Of a stretch of 7,726 nt of DNA, positions 1 to 6,142 are shown piece after piece. Where the stretch lies: NCBI GenBank assembly GCA_900554705.1, contig USIH01000102.1, positions 1-7,726 of the forward strand. The letters are read 5' to 3'. Below the pieces are notes generated by a model. The model did not search any database. It saw only the letters and a list, made by a program, of their open reading frames with translations, and was not told the DNA's origin. This DNA comes from an uncultured Eubacteriales bacterium (GTDB taxonomy: Bacteria > Bacillota > Clostridia > Oscillospirales > Oscillospiraceae). The position numbers and the translations under genes were made by a program. How positions within the stretch are numbered: position 1 is the stretch's first letter; every line of letters starts with the position of its first letter.

Positions 1-89
1 GCGGCTCCGACGGTAAGCTCGACCCGCGCAGCAACGCCACCCGCGCGCAGGTCGCTGCCATCCTCATGCGCTACCTGACCCTGAAGTAA
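1..89 (+). CDS. C-terminal end of an SLH-domain surface protein (5' truncated by window)
   Basis: Reading from base 3, 28 codons run to a TAA at 87-89. The peptide contains GSDGKLDP, then NATRAQVAAILMRY, and ends LTLK. This is the second half of an S-layer homology repeat: the G-x-DGK-x-P turn followed by the TRAQ helix, a variant of the TRAE motif. SLH repeats normally sit at one end of exported proteins and bind secondary cell-wall polymers, so this is probably the last repeat of a cell-surface protein whose functional part lies outside the window. It resembles the last repeat of the minus-strand SLH protein at the right edge (GADGKLLP, then ATRAQVAAILHRY), so the two proteins use the same anchoring system. 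A strong terminator follows 8 bases after the stop. The function of the full protein cannot be judged from this fragment. Confidence 0.82.
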   Translation, partial: GSDGKLDPRSNATRAQVAAILMRYLTLK

Positions 90-97
90 ACAAGCAA

Positions 98-131
98 GCG
101 CCCGACGGATCCCCCGTCGGGCGCCTCTCTT
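98..131 (+). terminator. Rho-independent terminator after the SLH gene
   Basis: Perfect 11-bp GC-rich stem: GCGCCCGACGG (98-108) pairs with CCGTCGGGCGC (114-124) around a 5-base loop. It is followed by the pyrimidine stretch CTCTCTTTC. The stem begins 8 bases after the stop codon at 87-89, which fits a terminator for that gene. The T tract is interrupted by C, but the stem is very stable. Confidence 0.85.
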
Positions 132-147
132 TCATTCGGAATGAGGA

Positions 148-185
148 ATTATGCATTATGCATTATGAATTATGCATTATGAATT
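148..185. repeat. AT-rich 7-bp tandem repeat (ATTATGC/ATTATGA)
   Basis: Five consecutive 7-base units ATTATGM (M is C or A) run from 148 to 182 and end in a partial ATT. The order of the variable last base is C, C, A, C, A. The tract contains ATGCAT palindromes and stands out sharply from its GC-rich surroundings. It lies between two converging transcription units (the SLH gene end and the spoIVA end). No spacers are present, so it is a simple tandem repeat rather than a CRISPR. Confidence 0.8.
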
Positions 186-186
186 G

Positions 187-218
187 CGCGCGGCGGCGAT
201 AGCCCCGCGCGCCGCGCG
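187..218 (-). terminator. GC-rich hairpin just after spoIVA, possible terminator
   Basis: CGCGCGGCG (187-195) is the exact reverse complement of CGCCGCGCG (210-218), a 9-bp all-GC stem with a 14-base loop. On the minus strand it starts right after the spoIVA stop codon. No run of T follows in that direction, only CAATTCATAATG, so it lacks the tail of a classical intrinsic terminator. It may still slow or end transcription or protect the mRNA 3' end. The fold is seen in the sequence; the role is inferred. Confidence 0.4.
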
Positions 219-1685
219 TTACAGCAGCAGGCAGATCAGGCCGTTTGCGCCTTCGTTGATGATGCGCGTCAGGGCGTCCTTGAGCTTATAGCGCGCGTCG
301 TCGGGCATTCGGCGGAGCTTGCCCGTCAGGCCTTCGTTGACCAGCTCGAAGACGGACTTGCCGAAAATATTGCTCTCCCAGAGCTTCTCCGTGTTGCCCT
401 CGTATTCGCCCAGCAGGTAGCTCACCAGCTCCTCCGACTGCCGCTCGTCGCCGACCATGGGGCTGATCTCCGTCTGGATCTCCGCCCGCAGCAGGTGGAT
501 CGACGGCGCGCTCGCGCGCAGCTTCACGCCGTAGGAATTGCCCTTCTTGACGATCTCCGGCACCTCCATGTGCAGCTCCTCCACCGTGGGCATGACGATG
601 CCGTAGCCGGTGGCGCGCACCTCGTCGAGCGCGGCGGAGATCTTGTCATACTGCTTCTTCATCTCCGCAAGCGACGAAAGCAGCGCCAGCAGCTGGCCGT
701 CGTTCTCCACGCAGAAGCCCGTGCGCTGGCCGATGATGTCATAGAACAGTCCTTCGCTGAAATCGAGCGTGCAGGTGACGCAGCCGGTTCCGGCGTCGAT
801 GCGGTCGATGTGGTAGCCGCGCACCTGTTCGAGCGCGCAGACCTCGCGCAGCGCGACCTCCGCCTCGGCCAGCCGCGCGATGCCCTCGGCGGCGCGGCGC
901 AGCGTTTCGTACAGGGCGCATTTGAGCGGATTGTCAAACTCCAGCGCCTGCACCCACGCGGGCAGAAACACGCGCATTTGCCGCATGGGGAAGGCGTAGA
1001 GCAGCGCCGTGAGCAGCTCGCCGAAGTCCTGCATTCCCTGACAGTCGGCCGTGACGGCGCTCACGCCGTAGTCCTGCGCGATCCGGTCGCGCAGCGCGAC
1101 GGCCTCCTCGCCCTGCGGCCGGACGCTGTTGACCACGACCAAGAAGGGCTTGCCCGTCGCCTGCATATCGCGAATGGCGCGCTCCTCCGCCTCGACATAG
1201 TCCTCGCGCGCAAGGTCGGTGATCGAGCCGTCGGTCGTCACCACGATGCCCACGGTGCAGTGCTCCTGCATGACCTTCTGCGTGCCAAGCTCCGCCGCCT
1301 GCGTCATGGGAATGCGCTCGTCAAACCACGGCGTCGTGACCAGACGCGGCTTGCCGTCCTCGGTCGCGCCGATGGCACCGGGCACCATGTAGCCCACCGA
1401 GTCGATCATGCGCACCGAGAGCACCGTGGTGCCGTCGGGTGAGATCTGCACGGCCTCCTCCGGCACGAATTTCGGCTCGGCGGTCATGATCGTCTTGCCC
1501 GAGCCGCTCTGCGGCAGCTCATCCTTGGCGCGCTCGCGCTGATAGATGTCGGTGATGTTCGGAATGATCAGCTCCTGCATCATGCGCTTGATGAGCGTGG
1601 ATTTTCCCGTCCGCACCGGCCCGACCACTCCGATATAGATATCGCCGCCCGTGCGTCTTAAAATGTCGGCGTAAAGATTACTCAT
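219..1685 (-). CDS. spoIVA: Stage IV sporulation protein A, spore coat morphogenetic ATPase
   Basis: SpoIVA assembles on the outer forespore membrane and polymerises, using ATP, into the basement layer on which the spore coat is built; it is also needed for cortex formation. The 488-residue product is close to the roughly 492 residues of the Bacillus subtilis protein and colinear with it. It shows RTGGDIYIGVVG leading into a Walker A loop GPVRTGKS (22-29), KDELPQSGSGKTIMTAEPKF (about 54-73), a DSVGY segment (95-99) in the Walker B-like/sensor region, and then TTPWFDE and TTDGSITDLARED. The C-terminal part carries YGIVMPT, ASAPSIHLL, DERQSEEL and a hydrophobic end GANGLICLLL, matching the family domain needed for polymerisation and SpoVM-dependent localisation. 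The start is supported by GGGGAGG nine bases before ATG. It is a single-gene unit, divergent from a small membrane protein gene. Nothing looks broken. In B. subtilis this gene is under sigma-E; a candidate matching promoter is listed separately. Confidence 0.97.
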   Translation of the reverse strand: MSNLYADILRRTGGDIYIGVVGPVRTGKSTLIKRMMQELIIPNITDIYQRERAKDELPQSGSGKTIMTAEPKFVPEEAVQISPDGTTVLSVRMIDSVGYMVPGAIGATEDGKPRLVTTPWFDERIPMTQAAELGTQKVMQEHCTVGIVVTTDGSITDLAREDYVEAEERAIRDMQATGKPFLVVVNSVRPQGEEAVALRDRIAQDYGVSAVTADCQGMQDFGELLTALLYAFPMRQMRVFLPAWVQALEFDNPLKCALYETLRRAAEGIARLAEAEVALREVCALEQVRGYHIDRIDAGTGCVTCTLDFSEGLFYDIIGQRTGFCVENDGQLLALLSSLAEMKKQYDKISAALDEVRATGYGIVMPTVEELHMEVPEIVKKGNSYGVKLRASAPSIHLLRAEIQTEISPMVGDERQSEELVSYLLGEYEGNTEKLWESNIFGKSVFELVNEGLTGKLRRMPDDARYKLKDALTRIINEGANGLICLLL

Positions 1686-1718
1686 ACTTGCTTGCCTCCC
1701 CTATCGTTCTCGTGCTAC

Positions 1719-1747
1719 AGCCTATGCGTGGGGTGGTCGGGCTATTC
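1719..1747 (-). promoter_or_regulatory. Candidate sigma-E promoter of spoIVA
   Basis: On the minus strand GAATAGC (1747-1741) is followed after 14 bases by CATAGGCT (1726-1719). The sigma-E consensus is roughly KMATATT, 14-15 bases, CATACAMT. The candidate matches 5 of 7 and 6 of 8 positions with the right spacing. Transcription would begin near 1711, leaving a leader of about 26 bases that contains the ribosome binding site. The known sigma-E control of spoIVA in Bacillus makes this plausible, but the match is imperfect and was found by eye. Confidence 0.45.
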
Positions 1748-1798
1748 CGTATTTTTGGTTGGGCGCGGGGCAAGCTAATGCGGAAGGGAGGGAGAGCC

Positions 1799-1942
1799 AT
1801 GCAGGTAAAGAGCTTTTTGCTGACGCTGGGTCTGGGGATGCTCGCCGGCGGCGCGGCGATGCTGATGCTGCCGCGCGACAACGTTGTGCGCGTGAAGGCG
1901 CAGCAGGCGGTCGATGCGATCGAAGACGAGATCATGGGCTGA
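1799..1942 (+). CDS. Small single-pass membrane protein, 47 residues, function unknown
   Basis: I do not recognise this protein as a named family. It begins MQVKSFLLTLGLGMLAGG; a glycine-rich hydrophobic stretch at about residues 5-25 should form one membrane helix. The rest, PRDNVVRVKAQQAVDAIEDEIMG, is charged and probably an amphipathic helix. The overall shape (short N-terminus, Gly/Ala/Leu membrane segment, Pro-Arg, charged tail) recalls YtxH-like small proteins, but that is only a resemblance. The start at 1799 is chosen because GGGAGG lies seven bases upstream. An ATG at 1778 and a start at 1688 are in frame but would put the Shine-Dalgarno inside the gene, and the 1688 start would also run through the spoIVA promoter region. 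The gene is divergent from spoIVA with 113 bases between the two starts, so a link to sporulation is possible but unproven. A potential mobile-like repeat begins just after its stop. Confidence 0.6.
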   Translation: MQVKSFLLTLGLGMLAGGAAMLMLPRDNVVRVKAQQAVDAIEDEIMG

Positions 1943-1943
1943 T

Positions 1944-2173
1944 CCACGCTGGCAGACTGTCACAAAAGTTCGGAAGACGAGCAACTCACGCCCGTCGGCG
2001 TATATAGATACGGTAGGGTGTGAGTTGCGAAGTAAGTCAAAATTCTTGCAAAGCAAGCAATATCAATATATGAAAATTGAAAAGTGCTGTTACTTGTTTT
2101 GGGCTTCTGTGGTCGGATCTTCAAAATGCATAAGTCATTTTGACGGTTACGGACTTTTTGACAGTCTGCGTGG
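1944..2173. repeat. AT-rich segment bounded by inverted repeats, possible MITE-like element
   Basis: The left arm GCAGACTGTCACAAAAGT (1952-1969) and the right arm ACTTTTTGACAGTCTGC (2153-2169) are inverted copies differing by one extra C. A further 5-bp match (CCACG 1944-1948 with CGTGG 2169-2173) follows after a 4-base gap. The roughly 180 bases inside include a long stem-loop (1981-2028), a small hairpin CTTGC-AAA-GCAAG (2045-2057), and TCAAAATG paired with CATTTTGA (2121-2128 with 2136-2143). Much of the interior is far more AT-rich than the flanking genes. No open reading frame inside looks like a protein. Terminal inverted repeats plus internal folds suggest a non-autonomous mobile element, but no target-site duplication is visible. 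It could equally be a structured intergenic region. Confidence 0.45.
1981..2028. other. Two-tier stem-loop, 48 bases
   Basis: GCAACTCACGCCC (1981-1993) pairs with GGGTGTGAGTTGC (2016-2028): 13 pairs including one G-U. Inside it, after an asymmetric internal loop (5 bases left, 3 right), CGTAT (1999-2003) pairs with ATACG (2008-2012) around the tetraloop ATAG. The fold is much too regular to be accidental. There is no T run on the plus strand. On the minus strand it is followed by TCGTCTTCCGAACTTTTG, a poor terminator tail. It sits just inside the left arm of the inverted-repeat segment. Its role is unknown: part of a mobile element, a small structured RNA or an mRNA 3' end structure. Confidence 0.6.
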
Positions 2174-2194
2174 TGCGGGCGCTGCCCGCACCAC
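2170..2194 (+). terminator. GC-rich hairpin upstream of the hrcA promoter, probable terminator
   Basis: GTGGTGCGGGC (2170-2180) pairs perfectly with GCCCGCACCAC (2184-2194): 11 bp with a 3-base loop. It is followed by CTAACGCCTATTTTGCC, which has only a short delayed T run. It directly abuts the right arm of the inverted-repeat segment and lies 76 bases before the hrcA -35 box. It would insulate the heat-shock operon from upstream transcription of the small membrane protein gene. The structure is clear; terminator activity is inferred. Confidence 0.5.
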
Positions 2195-2269
2195 CTAACG
2201 CCTATTTTGCCCGATTTTATAAGGTATTGGCGCGTCACAGATTGTTCAGAATTTTTTCCCAAAAACCTA

Positions 2270-2298
2270 TTGACAAACCATGGGGAAGGTTGTATAGT
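2270..2298 (+). promoter_or_regulatory. Sigma-A promoter of the hrcA-grpE-dnaK operon
   Basis: A perfect -35 box TTGACA (2270-2275), a 17-base spacer and a -10 box TATAGT (2293-2298) form a near-consensus housekeeping promoter. An A/T-rich stretch just upstream (about 2249-2269) could act as an UP element. The predicted start, around 2304-2306, falls inside the CIRCE operator. This is the known arrangement for HrcA-repressed genes: a strong vegetative promoter held down by the repressor rather than an alternative heat-shock sigma factor. Confidence 0.93.
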
Positions 2299-2302
2299 GG
2301 CA

Positions 2303-2329
2303 TTAGCACTCAGGGGAATGGAGTGCTAA
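2303..2329 (+). promoter_or_regulatory. CIRCE operator (HrcA binding site)
   Basis: TTAGCACTC (2303-2311), nine bases, then GAGTGCTAA (2321-2329): an exact match to the CIRCE consensus on both arms with the canonical 9-base spacer. It starts four bases after the -10 box and covers the predicted transcription start. HrcA bound here blocks transcription at normal temperature. Because it lies in the transcribed leader, it can also form a hairpin at the 5' end of the mRNA. Confidence 0.98.
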
Positions 2330-2365
2330 CACTCAAGTGATGCAAGTGCGAAAGGAGGCTGTGTC

Positions 2366-3418
2366 ATGGAGCTGTCGCAGAGGAAACAGAAAATACTCAA
2401 AGCGATCGTGGATCTCTACATCCGCACGGCGGAACCCGTCGGCTCCAAGACCATTGCGGCGCTGCCCGATATGGATTTCTCCTCCGCCACCATCCGCAAC
2501 GAGATGGCGGAGCTGACGAATCTGGGTTTTCTGGAACAGCCGCATACCTCCGCGGGTCGCGTCCCCAGCCCCTCCGGCTATCGGTTTTACATCGACCGGC
2601 TGATGCAGGACTACCGCCTGTCGGTAGACGAAACGCAGTCGATCAATCAGGCGATGCAGGAGCGGATGCAGGAGTTTGACCGCGCGATGAGTCAGGTCGG
2701 CAAGCTGGTCTCTCAGCTGACCAATCTTCCGGCCTACGCGCTTGCCGCCCGCACCGGATGCGTGAAGCTGCGCCGGTTCGAGCTGCTGCCCGCGCAGGCA
2801 GGCAGCTTCATCCTCATCGTGATGACCACGGACGAGACGGTGAAAAACAAGCTCATCAAGCTGCCGCTTGCCGTGACGCAGGAAGATCTGAAGCTCCTGT
2901 CGGCGGTGCTCAACGCGAGCCTGACCGACCTCGGCGTGGAGGAGATCACGCCCGAGCGCGTCGAGCGCGTGCAGCGCAGCGCCGGAGCGGCCGCGCCGCT
3001 GGTGCCGATCGTCGTGGATTTCGCGGTGCACGTTTTGGAGAGCTGCCGCCGCAGCGAGGTCTACCTCACGGGGCAGAACCGCCTGCTCGGTCAGCCGGAA
3101 TATCAGGATCTCGACCGTGCGCGTGAGGTGCTCGGCGCACTGGACGAGGAGGTCATCTCCGGCCTTCCCGCCAAGCTCGACCCGAACAGTCCCGTGCAGA
3201 TCTTGGTCGGACCGGAAAACGTCGCCAAGGAGCTGAAGGACACGTCCGTCGTCATGACGCGCTTTGACATCGGCGACGGGATGCAGGGCATGATCGGCGT
3301 GGTCGGGCCGCAGCGCATGGACTACGCGCAGATCACCGCGCGCCTGAGCTACTTTGCCGAAGGGCTGGGACGGATGTTCGGAAAATCGGAACTGCCCGAA
3401 GGAAAAAAGGAGGAATGA
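2366..3418 (+). CDS. hrcA: Heat-inducible transcription repressor HrcA
   Basis: HrcA is the dimeric repressor of class I heat-shock genes. It binds CIRCE and, in Bacillus, depends on GroEL for folding, so that misfolded-protein load relieves repression. The product is 350 residues, a normal length. The N-terminal winged helix covers about residues 1-75, with RTAEPVGSKTI and the DNA-reading region ATIRNEMAELTNLGFLEQPH followed by TSAGRVPSPSGYR (41-73). The central region (about 85-300) is the GAF-like and dimerisation part. The C-terminus has the conserved IGVVGPQRMDY block (310-320). AAAGGAGG lies eight bases before the ATG. The perfect CIRCE directly upstream shows self-repression. It is first in the operon; grpE starts three bases after its stop, suggesting translational coupling. 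Confidence 0.97.
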   Translation: MELSQRKQKILKAIVDLYIRTAEPVGSKTIAALPDMDFSSATIRNEMAELTNLGFLEQPHTSAGRVPSPSGYRFYIDRLMQDYRLSVDETQSINQAMQERMQEFDRAMSQVGKLVSQLTNLPAYALAARTGCVKLRRFELLPAQAGSFILIVMTTDETVKNKLIKLPLAVTQEDLKLLSAVLNASLTDLGVEEITPERVERVQRSAGAAAPLVPIVVDFAVHVLESCRRSEVYLTGQNRLLGQPEYQDLDRAREVLGALDEEVISGLPAKLDPNSPVQILVGPENVAKELKDTSVVMTRFDIGDGMQGMIGVVGPQRMDYAQITARLSYFAEGLGRMFGKSELPEGKKEE

Positions 3419-3421
3419 TCC

Positions 3422-3949
3422 TTGAAGAAAGAGAAAGAGACGCCGCAGGAGCAGCAGGCGCCGCAGGAGACGCCGCAGGAGGCACCGCAGGAAGAGACCC
3501 TGCCGGAGCCGACCGAGGCGGAAAAGGCGGCGCAGGCGCAGGCGGAGGAGCACGACCGTTACCTTCGTCTGGCGGCGGAATACGATAATTTCCGCAAGCG
3601 CACGCAGCGCGAGAAGGACGGCATTTACCGCAGCGCCGTGGCCGACACGGTGGAGCGCTTCCTGCCGGTCTGGGACGATCTGGAGCGCGCGTTAAAAAAT
3701 GAGACGGCAGACGAAGCCTACAAGAAGGGCGTCGAGATGACGCGCAACGGGCTTCTGAAAATACTGGAGGGGCTTGACGTCCACGTCTTCGGCGCGGCCG
3801 GCGACCCCTTCGACCCCGAAAAGCACAACGCCGTGATGCACTGTCAGGACGAAAGCCTCGGCGAGAACGTCGTGGCGGAGGTCTTCCAAGCGGGCTTCCG
3901 GCTGGGCGATCGGGTCATCCGCTGCGCGATGGTGCGCGTGGCAAACTAA
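3422..3949 (+). CDS. grpE: Nucleotide exchange factor GrpE
   Basis: GrpE is a cytoplasmic homodimer that speeds ADP release from DnaK and so resets the chaperone cycle; it also acts as a thermosensor. The start codon is TTG (3422-3424), supported by AAGGAGG (3407-3413) eight bases upstream, inside the end of hrcA. The nearby ATG at 3415 is in another frame. The product is 175 residues, slightly short for the family. Residues 3-40 are low complexity, with four PQE units in TPQEQQAPQETPQEAPQE and then acidic/alanine-rich sequence. The long coiled-coil helix follows, with YLRLAAEYDNFRKRTQREKD (about 42-61). The C-terminal beta domain ends in FQAGFRLGDRVIRCAMVRV (155-173), the family signature. 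It lies between hrcA (3-base gap) and dnaK (41-base gap), so it is co-transcribed under CIRCE. Confidence 0.96.
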   Translation: MKKEKETPQEQQAPQETPQEAPQEETLPEPTEAEKAAQAQAEEHDRYLRLAAEYDNFRKRTQREKDGIYRSAVADTVERFLPVWDDLERALKNETADEAYKKGVEMTRNGLLKILEGLDVHVFGAAGDPFDPEKHNAVMHCQDESLGENVVAEVFQAGFRLGDRVIRCAMVRVAN

Positions 3950-3990
3950 ACAACGTAAAAATTTAGCTCATCATATAGGAGGCAATCATT

Positions 3991-5835
<1,845 letters not shown>

Positions 5836-5841
5836 TCGAAA

Positions 5842-5913
5842 GCTTGCTTATATATATGGGCGCACTTGCAGTGCGCCCATATAAAGCAAAAGCTTTGGCT
5901 TTTGCTTTATATG
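5842..5913. repeat. Two overlapping alternative hairpins after dnaK
   Basis: Fold A: TATATGGGCGCAC (5853-5865) pairs with GTGCGCCCATATA (5871-5883), 13 bp with a 5-base loop. Fold B: CATATAAAGCAAAAGC (5878-5893) pairs with GCTTTTGCTTTATATG (5898-5913), 16 perfect bp with a TTTG loop. The two share bases 5878-5883, so they cannot both form fully. The left flank GCTTGCTTATATATATG (5842-5858) is a near copy of the right arm of B, so A can be extended imperfectly. Fold A may contribute to ending dnaK transcription, although no T run follows it. The rest of the gap up to 6071 holds further hairpins, listed separately. Confidence 0.65.
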
Positions 5914-5922
5914 CACGCCACA

Positions 5923-5950
5923 TTTTTGTGAAGCTTACGCTTCACAAAAA
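5923..5950. repeat. Hairpin 3 of the post-dnaK array
   Basis: TTTTTGTGAAGC (5923-5934) pairs perfectly with GCTTCACAAAAA (5939-5950) around the loop TTAC. T precedes and A follows the GC core on both strands, the reverse of an intrinsic terminator, so a simple terminator role is unlikely. It is followed by CTCGCTTCGCTCG (5953-5965), itself partly self-complementary. Confidence 0.6.
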
Positions 5951-5965
5951 ATCTCGCTTCGCTCG

Positions 5966-5996
5966 TCAAAAAGTCTGATAGCTCAGACATTTTTGA
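5966..5996. repeat. Hairpin 4 of the post-dnaK array
   Basis: TCAAAAAGTCTGA (5966-5978) pairs with TCAGAC, one bulged A, and TTTTTGA (5983-5996), with a TAGC loop. The left arm contains GTCAAAAAGT, also present in reverse complement at the right arm of the inverted-repeat segment near 2153-2162, which hints at a shared repeat family. Confidence 0.55.
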
Positions 5997-6011
5997 TGGC
6001 TATAATCAAAC

Positions 6012-6071
6012 TTGAGGCGGGCCTTGCCCCCTCAAACTCCCCTGCTGCGCGGATGTCTTTCCTCAGCAGCA
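6012..6071. repeat. Hairpins 5 and 6 of the post-dnaK array
   Basis: TTGAGGCGGGC (6012-6022) pairs with GCCCCCTCAA (6026-6035) with one bulged C, giving 10 pairs around a CTT loop. Next, TGCTGC (6043-6048) can pair with GCAGCA (6066-6071) over a longer 17-base loop, a weaker fold. I see no reading frame with protein-like features or a ribosome binding site in 5836-6142. Confidence 0.45.
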
Positions 6072-6088
6072 TAGTTTTTCGACAGTCT

Positions 6089-6128
6089 AAAATAATCTCC
6101 GTATGCACCGCATACGGAGATTATTTTT
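6089..6128. terminator. Bidirectional Rho-independent terminator between dnaK and the SLH gene
   Basis: A perfect 17-bp stem joins 6089-6105 (ending CTCCGTATG) to 6111-6127 (starting CATACGGAG) around the loop CACCG. On the plus strand the stem ends in ATTATTTTT; on the minus strand it ends in ATTATTTTAG. The A tract before and T tract after the core hold in both directions, so it should stop the convergent dnaK and SLH transcripts. On the minus strand it begins 15 bases after the SLH gene stop codon. Confidence 0.93.
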
Positions 6129-6142
6129 AGTTACGCCGGTTT

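Noticed and set aside
148..185. CRISPR-like repeat
   Set aside because: The units are only seven bases, directly adjacent with no spacers, and no cas genes are present.
495..1442. A 315-codon open frame on the plus strand opposite spoIVA
   Set aside because: The His/Arg/Ala/Leu-rich composition is typical of antisense frames in GC-rich genes; there is no domain and spoIVA is secure.
1688..1942. An 84-residue version of the small membrane protein starting at 1688
   Set aside because: It would start next to the spoIVA start codon and place the good ribosome binding site (near 1786-1792) inside the gene; the 1799 start fits better.
1960..2262. Open frames of about 100 codons on both strands within the inverted-repeat segment
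   Set aside because: They run through the stem-loops and the inverted-repeat arms and show no protein-like character.
3415..3417. ATG overlapping the hrcA stop as the grpE start
   Set aside because: It is in a different frame from GrpE; the TTG at 3422 is in frame and properly spaced from AAGGAGG.
2333..3553. A 406-codon open frame on the minus strand opposite hrcA and grpE
   Set aside because: Its first part is a run of Leu/Arg produced by reading the grpE PQE repeat backwards, and it crosses two certain genes; it is a shadow.
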